From Agrobacterium vitis (GTDB lineage Bacteria; Pseudomonadota; Alphaproteobacteria; Rhizobiales; Rhizobiaceae): a DNA stretch of 64,000 nt. The DNA lies in assembly GCF_037039395.1 (NCBI RefSeq), contig NZ_CP146243.1:1-64000 (forward strand), read 5' to 3'. Within the stretch, counting starts at the first letter, position 1, and every line of letters starts with the position of its first letter. Positions 1 to 8,400 of this stretch are shown in pieces. The position numbers and the translations under genes were made by a program. Below the pieces are notes generated by a model that searched no databases, was not told the DNA's origin, and saw only the letters and a list, made by a program, of their open reading frames with translations.

Positions 1-143
1 CGCATAGCTGCACTGCACAAAAATTAAGTGCAACGCGATGAAAATTCGGGCATACAGACTTCGGCTGATGCATATGGCGGCTTCTTCCCAGTTCCGCCGC
101 AGCAGCTGTTCCCCTCTGGAGGTCCATGACCTTCACACTTTAT

Positions 144-178
144 GGGCCGCGGTTTTCCGTCGGCCCTTTTTTCTTTTT
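144..178 (+). terminator. Rho-independent terminator
   Basis: GGGCCG pairs with CGGCCC around an inner CGG-TTTT-CCG, followed directly by TTTTTTCTTTTT. This is a classic intrinsic terminator on the plus strand. It would end a transcript entering from left of the window, since no plus-strand gene is visible in bases 1-143. Confidence 0.7.
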
Positions 179-209
179 CCGAACCGGGCGTTGCGGACGC
201 TGGAGGAAG

Positions 210-227
210 GCGGGGCCGAAGCCCCGC
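210..227 (-). terminator. GC hairpin downstream of the first minus-strand gene
   Basis: On the minus strand this reads as a 7-bp GC stem (GCGGGGC/GCCCCGC) closed by a TTCG tetraloop, 8 bases beyond the stop of the gene ending at 235. There is no T-run after it, so it may only stabilise the 3' end or be a weak terminator. Confidence 0.45.
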
Positions 228-234
228 GATCGTC

Positions 235-819
235 CTATTCGAAGGCTGCCATCTGGGCCGTTGCTGCCTTTTGATCGACGGAGTTGGCGGGCTGCTCGAC
301 CGTGCGCTCGTAAGGCTTCCAGGTTTCGCCGGTGACATCCTCGTAGGCCGAGATGGCGCCTTCGGCTGCCATGCGGAGCACGTGGGCCTGCAGGCCCATG
401 TCGGCTGCGAACTCGCGCTTGCGCTGGGCGCGGCTGTCGAAGCCTACTGGGCCGTCCAGGTCCTCGTCTCTGGTATCATTGGACAGTTTCGTGGTGAGAT
501 CGCGAGCTTCTGTGACCGCGCGGCTGTAGAATTGCCCGGCGCCGTAGGCGGAGCCGACAAACGATCCGACGATGCGCTGCATGTGGATCTGCATGGCCTT
601 TTCGGCGAGGCCATCCTTCAGGGCATCGGCGCTTTTGATCAACTGGCCGCGGTGGAGGTCGCGGATCCCGTCGCTGTCGATGAGGGCAAGGCCGAAGCTC
701 TCGGAGATGCGCAGTGCCTGGGCTGTATCGGGGCAGGCGTGCCTGACCATTTCGAGTGTGGTGGCGCGTTGGGATTTTGCCAGACGGTTTTTCTGGGTGG
801 GGCGGTTGAGCGGTGCCAT
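235..819 (-). CDS. Conserved hypothetical protein of plasmid-type block
   Basis: This encodes 194 residues with no family I can name. The start at 819 was chosen because AAAGGA lies 7 bases upstream; the longer open frame to 930 has no ribosome binding site and an N-terminus with antisense-like composition. The protein is mainly helical by composition, with a basic N-terminus (PTQKNRLAKSQR), no signal peptide and no membrane segment. It lies downstream of, and on the same strand as, the DUF7007-like and ParB-like genes, but 632 bases separate it from the former, so it probably has its own promoter. Function unknown. Confidence 0.65.
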   Translation of the reverse strand: MAPLNRPTQKNRLAKSQRATTLEMVRHACPDTAQALRISESFGLALIDSDGIRDLHRGQLIKSADALKDGLAEKAMQIHMQRIVGSFVGSAYGAGQFYSRAVTEARDLTTKLSNDTRDEDLDGPVGFDSRAQRKREFAADMGLQAHVLRMAAEGAISAYEDVTGETWKPYERTVEQPANSVDQKAATAQMAAFE

Positions 820-1451
820 GATCGGATCCTTTATGAGCGATGTTTCAGCGAAGCCCGGGGTGCCGGTTGTCTTCCGGCTCAGCCCCTCGGGTGCGGGCAA
901 AAGGACATGGGCACCAGCGGCCCGGCCCAAGGTCAGGCCATTGCCAGGAGGAGCGGGGAAGGTTTGCGGATGGTGCTGCCCGCCTCAGGCGGGCTGCAAC
1001 AGACGCGGGCCTGCCCTGCGACGAGGCGATGATCCTGCCGCAACGCGGCGCGAAAGCGGCCTTTGACCGGGGCGCGCCCATGTCAGACCGCAGCAAAACC
1101 GAGGTGCTGTGCCGGCCGACGATCTGGTTCACGACAGCATGATGCAATCGCCATGGCGATCCCACCTTGGCAACGCCGCGTCACCCACAAGGGGCACTGA
1201 CAAATCTCGGCCCCAAGCACACGCCATTGCAAGCCGGTTGCCCCGTGCCATGTCTTCCGCGCTTCGATCAACGCTTTATCGCACCCTCACTGTGGCCGGG
1301 CTTTCCTCTCATTTCCACCGCGCCTTCGTTTGTCGTGTCAGCTCAGCCCGCCGGAAGCGATAATCCCGCTGCCGTGCCCAGATCCTGCGATAGAGCCCGG
1401 TAAAGTCGATCACCTGATTTCGAGGTGTGTCGCTGTCTGTGAATGCGACAG
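820..1451. other. 632-base stretch without a convincing gene
   Basis: Several open frames run through this stretch on both strands, but all have GC-driven amino acid composition (runs of Arg, Pro, Ala, Ser) and no ribosome binding site. It must contain the promoter for the minus-strand gene starting at 819. A TGTCGC/GCGACA inverted repeat near 1430-1450 sits just after the stop of the gene ending at 1452 and could be a weak terminator. Confidence 0.5.
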
Positions 1452-2102
1452 TCATTGCCTCGTCGCCCAGGTCACGAAGCTGGACGGACCATCATAGGAC
1501 TGGTGCTTCACTGGATCGATGACGAAGCCATGCCGGCCGATCGTGTAGTCGGAGCGCGGAACCAGAAACCGCCGTTCGCCGGTCTCGCCCCGGATCCCAC
1601 CCAGCGTCGCGACGCACTCGACAAAGCCAGGCTGGTGATCGCAATTGAGGGCCGCGATGACGACCCAGTCGTTGCGGTGGAGACTCTCGAATTCCTGCCT
1701 GTCCCGCATGCGAGATTGACCGCCGTTCAGTATTGCTCCCGTGACGCGCTCGTAGGCATGAGGGAAATAGTCGCGAAGCGTGCGATCGGCCAAGCGCCGC
1801 TCATAGGCAGTGAACAGTTGCGGGAAGGCATGGGCGACCTTTGCCCATTCACAATCCTCCTCGTAGAATCCGTCGTCATTGCGATAGAGGGGATGGACGA
1901 CGGCGTTGGCATTCTCGGCGAGATGGAAACCACCGTGACTGGCGGTCGAATGCAGAACGATATCGTCGGCATATTGCCGCGAGACCTGTGCCATGCCCCA
2001 AGGTGTCGATGCTCCTGCTTGTATTGTTGGCCGTTCCAATGCCCTTATTTCGGCTTCATGCACCGCTTTTTCCGCGGCCATGTCATCATGGATCTCTGCC
2101 AT
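1452..2102 (-). CDS. DUF7007-like hypothetical protein
   Basis: This encodes 216 residues. AAGGAG lies 8 bases before the ATG at 2102. The central region is rich in acidic and aromatic residues (EEDCEWAKVAHAFP), consistent with a compact globular cytosolic protein; no signal peptide or membrane helix is seen. I associate the sequence with the DUF7007-type proteins found beside ParB-like genes on rhizobial replicons, but this is recognition from memory and not from a motif. It lies 82 bases downstream of the ParB-like gene on the same strand and is probably co-transcribed. Function unknown. Confidence 0.6.
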   Translation of the reverse strand: MAEIHDDMAAEKAVHEAEIRALERPTIQAGASTPWGMAQVSRQYADDIVLHSTASHGGFHLAENANAVVHPLYRNDDGFYEEDCEWAKVAHAFPQLFTAYERRLADRTLRDYFPHAYERVTGAILNGGQSRMRDRQEFESLHRNDWVVIAALNCDHQPGFVECVATLGGIRGETGERRFLVPRSDYTIGRHGFVIDPVKHQSYDGPSSFVTWATRQ

Positions 2103-2184
2103 GACAAACTCCTTCTGATTGCTGGAAACAAAAACGCCGCCGGCATCAGCCAGCGGCGTCGGGTTCAGACTCGTTCGACCGATG

Positions 2185-3900
2185 CTATTCGGCGGCCTCG
2201 CGGAAACCCTCGTCGGCCTCTTCCTCGGCGACGGAATGGTCTACGAGGTCACCACCGGAAGGCTGCTCTGCGAGTGTATCGGGGTCGTCGTGGGCATCCT
2301 CCAGTCCGCTGTCAGCCCTGATGTAGCGTCCAACCCATGACCGCAGGTCCACAGTGGAAGGCGCGAGCAGCGCTGCTGGATGCACCAGCCGTCCGTCGGC
2401 AAAATGCTCGACCAATGCCCCACGGGTATCCTTCACCTTGATCCGACCGGGCACCCCCGCCGTTTCCGCGACGGCCTCAAGTGCTGCGCGTGACAGGCAT
2501 GAGAGGAAGTCTTCGGTCGCCATGTTGGGCAGGAATTGATCGGCGCCGATCGCATCCCCGGCAATACGGGCCATCAGGCCGCTGTCGGAGCGATTGCGCC
2601 GCAGAGACAGGACTTCGATCAGCACTGAGCGCGCAGCTTGCAACAGTGTCTCGCGATCGAAGGACAGCTTGCCGTTCTCGCCGATCAACCGGGCAGCATG
2701 CGGCCCGCATTTCGCATGACCATAGGGATTGTCCGATGCACCGCTGGCGATGCTGACATTCGTACCGGTGAAGGCTAGAATGAGCAGAGCCATCAGCGTG
2801 TCGTCTTCGATCGGCGCACGGGCGAGTGCCTCGTGCAGAGCATCGGTTCGCAGATCACCGATCATGTCGAGACCCTTCTGGGTCACATCGGGCCGCTCTT
2901 TCGGTGCCTCGACCTCCTCTACGAGGGTTTCGACACCCTCGGCATCCTTGACCAGCCGGGCCTTCTTCACTTCGGGTATTCGGTAGGCAACCGACTGCAC
3001 CGAGCCGTCGCGCGCGTTGATGTACCAGCCGGTCAGATCGCCCTTGCCCGGCTTGCCATAGACCTGTTGCGCCTTGGCCGGGAGCTTGGCCTGGCCGTAT
3101 TCATTGGCCTCGATGACCGAACCACGCTTGGGCAGATTGTTGGCCAGCCATTCCTGCTGCGCTCCGAGAAACGCCTCGACGTCGGTGGTATAGCGGCTAT
3201 CCTCGTCAGCGGGGGCAAACAGGTCCTCGACCCAGGTGATGCCGTAAGCCTGCGCTAGATCCTCGCCGAAGCTCGCATGTTTGGCCAGCATCCGGGTCGT
3301 GGTCAGCGCGCGGGCGACCTCCCACCAAGAGACTTGCGGATCCTGTTTCTTTGGCTTGTACTTTTTCCAGACCTCGGCCTGCTCGTCCTGACCGGCAGCC
3401 GCAATTGTGCGCAGCTGCTGCTCGTTCGGCATATCGCCACGCGCCATCTGGTCGAGCATCGAGGGCAGGATATTGGCCAGAAGCCTGAGTTTGCGGATCT
3501 GCCGACTGGGGAGCGCCAGCGCCATGGCGATCGACTCTTCGGTCCATCCCAGGGCCACCAGCCGCTCAATGGCTCGCCACTGGTCGACCGGGTTCAACGG
3601 TTCACGGGCGATGTTTTCCGCAAAGGACTGCATGGCGCCGAGATCGTCGGAGGGATCGGTTAGCAGCAGCGGGATTTCCATGAGATCCGCGGCAATCGCT
3701 TGGGCGGCGCGGCGGTGTCCGAAGACGATGATGTAGCTGTTGCCGCCTTCCGGATCGAGTTTGACAATCGGCGGCTGGACGACACCGATGGCCCTGATCG
3801 ATGCGCACAACAGCGCGTCGGACTGGGGCGAAGATTTCGACTGACGGGACCGGTCGGGATTGTCTTTCAGGCTGCGGGGATCGGCTGTAATCAACTGCAT
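2185..3900 (-). CDS. ParB/RepB-like nuclease-domain protein
   Basis: This encodes 571 residues. The N-terminal ParB fold is clear: FGHRRAAQA around residues 60-68 and ENIAREPLNPVDQ near 94-106, followed by a helix-turn-helix (GWTEESIAMALALPSRQIRKL, about 119-139). The remaining 400 residues are unlike ordinary ParB and probably form a separate domain. An AAGAGG stretch precedes the ATG. ParB proteins bind centromere-like sites and use CTP; whether this long version does partition or regulation is unknown. No parA-like ATPase is adjacent, which argues against it being the main replicon partition gene. It is divergent from the ligase gene at 4221. Confidence 0.85.
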   Translation of the reverse strand: MQLITADPRSLKDNPDRSRQSKSSPQSDALLCASIRAIGVVQPPIVKLDPEGGNSYIIVFGHRRAAQAIAADLMEIPLLLTDPSDDLGAMQSFAENIAREPLNPVDQWRAIERLVALGWTEESIAMALALPSRQIRKLRLLANILPSMLDQMARGDMPNEQQLRTIAAAGQDEQAEVWKKYKPKKQDPQVSWWEVARALTTTRMLAKHASFGEDLAQAYGITWVEDLFAPADEDSRYTTDVEAFLGAQQEWLANNLPKRGSVIEANEYGQAKLPAKAQQVYGKPGKGDLTGWYINARDGSVQSVAYRIPEVKKARLVKDAEGVETLVEEVEAPKERPDVTQKGLDMIGDLRTDALHEALARAPIEDDTLMALLILAFTGTNVSIASGASDNPYGHAKCGPHAARLIGENGKLSFDRETLLQAARSVLIEVLSLRRNRSDSGLMARIAGDAIGADQFLPNMATEDFLSCLSRAALEAVAETAGVPGRIKVKDTRGALVEHFADGRLVHPAALLAPSTVDLRSWVGRYIRADSGLEDAHDDPDTLAEQPSGGDLVDHSVAEEEADEGFREAAE

Positions 3901-4220
3901 GTGAATGACCTCTTAAGCTTCGGGCGGACGGACTGTCCTTGCCTCCTCATCTTCATTTCGAAGACATCTCCCGAGCCGCAGGACGGGCCGGCGGCTGCAA
4001 TTGCGCCGGAGCAGACCTGGCTTGCGGGAAAGCGAGGCACACTTGCCTTGCGAGACAAGCTGGCCCGGTCTCGGCGACCGGCGCGATTGAGGGAAGCGGC
4101 AGCCGTTGGACCGTCCTTGCGAACCGGTTTCCGTCTCCTTTTCCTCCCCCATCTTTTCCTCCCCTCCTCCATCCCTGGTGATGTCACACGATTTTAAGCA
4201 ATTGCTGCTGAACTCTGGCG
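3901..4220. promoter_or_regulatory. Divergent intergenic region between ParB-like and ligase genes
   Basis: These 320 bases separate two divergent genes and must carry both promoters. I see no convincing sigma-70 boxes and no long palindrome. A pyrimidine-rich block (CTCCTTTTCCTCCCCC) near 4135-4165 stands out on the plus strand. Confidence 0.4.
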
Positions 4221-5267
4221 ATGACAAAGCCGCCGCGCCAAAAATCCCAGCCGCTTTTGCGGGAGACGGACGCTCCGATCCGCTCGCGGCCGCGCAAACC
4301 ACGCGATCCGGCGCAGCCGCAGCTCCCTTTCGACCCGATGCCTGATCGCATCGAACCGTGCCTGGCGCTGCTGAAAGCAAAGCCGCCGTCCGGACCGGAC
4401 TGGATCTACGAGATCAAATGGGACGGCTATCGTATTGCGGTTCACATCGAGCCGAATTCGGTGCGGATCATCACACGTGGCGGTCATGACTGGACCGACA
4501 GGTTTCCAGCAATCGCTGCCGCTGCGAGCAAGCTCGGCGTCGGGACCGCCATTCTCGATGGGGAAGCCGTCGTCCTTGATGCCGAGGGCCGCTCCGATTT
4601 TGGGGCGCTGCAGCGTTCACTCGGCGGACGCGGGGGGAAGCAGGCGTCAGACGATGCCATCCTCTACGCATTCGACCTGTTGTATTTCGATGGCCATGAC
4701 CTGACGATGATGGAGTTGTCCGGACGTCGTCACCTGCTGGAAGACCTGATCGGCGAGAACGAGGGAACGATCCGCGTTTCGCAGGAGATCGAAGCGGATG
4801 GCGCGACACTTCTGGCGGCCGCGCGCGAGCACGGCCTGGAAGGCATCATCGCCAAGCACCGCGACAGTGCCTACCGCTCGGGCCGGCTCGGCGACTGGCT
4901 GAAGATCAAATGCATCCAGAGCGAAAGCTTTGTGATTGTCGGATACGAGCCGTCCACCGCGGCGCGCGGCGGGATCGGCAGCCTGTTGCTCGCAGCGTAT
5001 CAGGGCGACGCGTTCGTCTATGTCGGTTCGGTCGGGACGGGCTTCAAGGAGAAAGATGCCATCAAACTGCTCCGGATGCTGGACACGTTGAAGACCAAGC
5101 GTGCTCCGGTTGCCGTCGATAAAAAGGAGGCCGTCTTCGTTCAACCGACTTTGATTGCCGAGATCGAATATCGTGCCTGGACCGACGACGGCAAGCTGCG
5201 GCATGCCTCGTATAAGGGCCTGCGGGAGCTGCAGGACAACGCGGCGATCTACAAACTCGGCGAGTAG
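4221..5267 (+). CDS. Stand-alone LigD-type ATP-dependent DNA ligase
   Basis: This encodes 348 residues. Adenylation-domain motifs are complete: EIKWDGYR with the nucleotide-accepting Lys66, DGEAVV near 113-118, the EGIIAKH motif near 207-213, and the WLKIK motif near 226-230. An OB-fold C-terminus follows. The polymerase and nuclease domains of full LigD are absent, so this is a ligase-only member of the bacterial non-homologous end-joining group. Such plasmid-borne ligases usually accompany a Ku gene; none is in this window. The first 38 residues are Pro/Arg-rich and likely disordered. No good ribosome binding site is visible before 4221, so a slightly different start is possible. Confidence 0.9.
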   Translation: MTKPPRQKSQPLLRETDAPIRSRPRKPRDPAQPQLPFDPMPDRIEPCLALLKAKPPSGPDWIYEIKWDGYRIAVHIEPNSVRIITRGGHDWTDRFPAIAAAASKLGVGTAILDGEAVVLDAEGRSDFGALQRSLGGRGGKQASDDAILYAFDLLYFDGHDLTMMELSGRRHLLEDLIGENEGTIRVSQEIEADGATLLAAAREHGLEGIIAKHRDSAYRSGRLGDWLKIKCIQSESFVIVGYEPSTAARGGIGSLLLAAYQGDAFVYVGSVGTGFKEKDAIKLLRMLDTLKTKRAPVAVDKKEAVFVQPTLIAEIEYRAWTDDGKLRHASYKGLRELQDNAAIYKLGE

Positions 5268-5288
5268 CGTCCGAAGGTCTCAAAACGA

Positions 5289-5320
5289 AAGGGCGCTCGA
5301 CCCTTTCGGGGAGCGCCCTT
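5289..5320. terminator. Bidirectional hairpin between convergent genes
   Basis: AAGGGCGCTC (5289-5298) pairs perfectly with GAGCGCCCTT (5311-5320), a 10-bp stem with a 12-base loop, 22 bases after the ligase stop. There is no T-run, but its position between converging transcripts fits a terminator. Confidence 0.6.
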
Positions 5321-5373
5321 CCAACCCGGACAGCTACGCACGCGCGGCAATCGCCACTGTGAGGCAAACCATC

Positions 5374-5418
5374 GAAACGGGTGATGGCCTATAGATGTGT
5401 ATAGGCCGAGCCCGTTTC
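5374..5418. terminator. Nested inverted repeat
   Basis: GAAACGGG (5374-5381) pairs with CCCGTTTC (5411-5418), and inside it GGCCTATA (5386-5393) pairs with TATAGGCC (5400-5407) around a 6-base loop. It starts 25 bases past the stop of the giant minus-strand gene, so it probably serves as its terminator, although no T-run follows. Confidence 0.5.
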
Positions 5419-5442
5419 AAGTGACGGTGAATATGCCGCTGT

Positions 5443-8400
5443 TTACGCGGCTTCCTGGCGATCCTCCTCTGCCTCATCGGCGGTTGCTGCCAGATCCCTT
5501 TCGATCTCGTCCAGTTGGCTCAATTTGAGTTCGAGCTCGGCTTCGAATGAGAAGCTCTCTCCCAAACGCGGTGTGTAGGAGGCGAGGCGACGTTTCGCAT
5601 CGGCGAGCCGATTGCGATAGTTCTCGCGCTCATGTTCAAACCCACCAAGCGCATGTTCGAGCCGGGAGATCGCGCCGATCGGGGTCGTGGTCACGGCCAA
5701 GTCGATCTCGTAGTCGCCACCAGTTCGTTGAAGCAGCGTGTCGTAGCGATAGCTATCCTTGCCGAACCGTTCGCCCCGATAGGCGAGATCGAAGCCGCCG
5801 ATCGTGGCAATGATCACCTCGTTCTCCTGCTGAAGCTGAACCAGCGTCAGGATTTCCTTCATCAGCGCGCGGCCAGCGAGTTTGCGCTCGTCGAATGTAT
5901 CTTCGCCAACTTGCATGACAAAGGCGTCGCCAGATGTCGGGACCAGCCGCTCGATATCCTTTTCCACATCCTCGATCCGGCGAGTGGAAAATTCGATATC
6001 CCGTTCGGCGTCGCGGATCTGCCGCCGGATCGCGTGCTGATCATCGATATGGGCGGCACGCAGTCGATCGAGACGGGCGATCTCGGCCTCCAGCCCGGCC
6101 TTCTGCATCAGACGCTCGTCGCCTGACGCGATGGCCTTGGCCATGGCGAACTGATTTGCCTGCCCCTCGCCCATGTCCTCCAACCGGCGCACGCTTGTGT
6201 CGCCCGACAGGGCCGCCGCAATGAACCGGGCCTTGCGCTCGTTGTTCTGCCACATGGTGGCGTCAAGTGAACCAAGCGTCGCATAGGCAAAGACATCGAC
6301 CTCGTCATGCTGGTTGCCCTGGCGAATGATCCGGCCCTCGCGCTGCTCGATCTGCGATGGCAACCACGGCACATCGAGGTGGTGGAGCGCCTTCAGCCTT
6401 GCCTGGACGTTGACGCCGGTGCCCATGGTTTCCGAGGACCCGATCAGTACGCGGATCTTGCCGGCATTGAAGTCGTTGAACAGCCGCTGCTTGGCATCCG
6501 ACTTCTTGTAGTCCTGCATGAAGGCGATTTCGGAGGCCGGCACGCCAAGGCGGACGAGCTCATCGCGGATCCATCGGTAGGCAGAAAAGCCGCGGGATGC
6601 CTCGACATTGATCGTGCCGAGATCGGAGAAGATCAACTGGCCGGCGCCCGGCCGGTCGAACGGCTTGCCGTCCTTACGGCGGTATTCCGCCTCCCCCGTT
6701 TCCTGCCAGATCCGGTGGGCATTGATGACAAGCGCATTCAGCTTGTTGGCGGTCTCGTTGCCCATGGCCTGATCGACAAGCCTCAGATCGATGGCGGCGT
6801 GGCGGCCATCGGTGATGACCGAGAGCAGGATGTCGTCACCGGGCTTGGCCAGCCCGTCGCGCATCTCGATCGCCTTGATGCGGACATCTAGCTGTTTCTG
6901 ATAGGTTTTGAATGCCGGCGTCGGTTCGGCGGTGACGATCTGGCGCTTGCCGCCAGATATCTCCGGCACCTTCACATAGGTCCTGAGATCCGCCGGCAGC
7001 ACGACGTCGGCAAACGACCGAAACATGGCGATCAGTTCCGGCACGTTGACGAACTGGCTGAAGCGCGTGACCGGCTTGTATTTGCCCGATGGCTGCAATT
7101 CGAGTTCGGTCGAGGTATCGCCGAAGGTCGATGCCCATGCGTCGAACTCGTGCAGAACACGTTCCGACAATGCTGCCGGATCCATCATCCGCTGCACGGA
7201 AAACATCTCGCCGAGCGTGTTGGTGATTGGAGTGCCCGACGCCAGCACCAACGCCCTGCCCGGGTTTTTGGTTTCGATAAAGCGGGATTTGACAAACAGG
7301 TCCCAGGCGCGCTGCGAGCCGTTCGGATCGACACCGCGCAGCGTCGACATGTTGGTGGCAAACGACAGCTTGCGGAACTCCTGCGCCTCGTCGACGATGA
7401 TCTGGTCGATCCCAAGCTCGGAGATGGTCAGCAGATCGTCTTTACGGGTGGCGAGCGCCTCCAGCCGTTCCTTGTGGCCCTCCTTCATGCGCTCGATGCG
7501 CTTGCGCGACAGCCGATCCTGGCTATCGACCTTGACCAGCAGGTCCTCGTAGAGCTCCAGTTCGTCCTGGATCATCTGCGCCTCGAACGATGAGGGAACG
7601 GATATGAACCGAAACGCCGAATGGGTGATAATGATCGCATCCCAGTTGGCGGTCGCCGCCCGTGACAGGAAGCGATGGCGCTTCTCCCTGACGAAGTTCG
7701 TTTCGTCGGCGACCAGGATGCGGGCATTGGGATAGAGCGCCAAAAACTCACGCGCCGCCTGCGCCAGGCAATGGCCGGGCACGACCAGCATCGCCTTGTT
7801 GATCAGCCCGAGGCGTCGTTGCTCCATGATGGCGGCAGCCATGGTCAACGTCTTACCGGCGCCGACGGCGTGGGCAAGATATGTGGCGCCGGCGGAGATA
7901 ATTCTCCAGATGCCGCGTTTCTGATGACCGTACAAAGAAAAAGCGCCAGAGGCGCCGGGGAGTTGCAAGTGATCGCCGTCGAAGGATCGCGGCGCGATGT
8001 TGTTGAAGGTGTCATTATAGACGCGCGCCAGCCGGTCGGTGCGATCCGGATCGGACCAAATCCACGACTGGAAGGCCATCTTGATCTTGGCGAGCTTCTC
8101 CTTGGCGGCTTCCGTCTCCACCGTGTTCAGCACCCGACGTTCGGTCTCGCCGTCGCGGACCGTATCGAAGATCTGCGGCACGGACGAGTTCAGGGCGTCG
8201 GACAGAAGCTGTCCGGCATGGCGGCGATGGGTCCCCCATTCCGTGGTGCCAGCGGCCGACCATTCCAGCTGCCGCGCATTGACCGTCCAGGTCGCCAGTT
8301 CCGGTAGGTGGTGGATGGAGATGTCAGCCTCCATGGTCTCCTTGACGAAGGCGACGACATCGTCGGCGGGAATCCACGGTGCGCCGAGACGTGCGGTGAT

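Noticed and set aside
142..1032. Long plus-strand open frame of 296 codons
   Set aside because: It is antisense to the minus-strand gene at 235-819, has no ribosome binding site, and its composition is typical of a GC-rich shadow frame.
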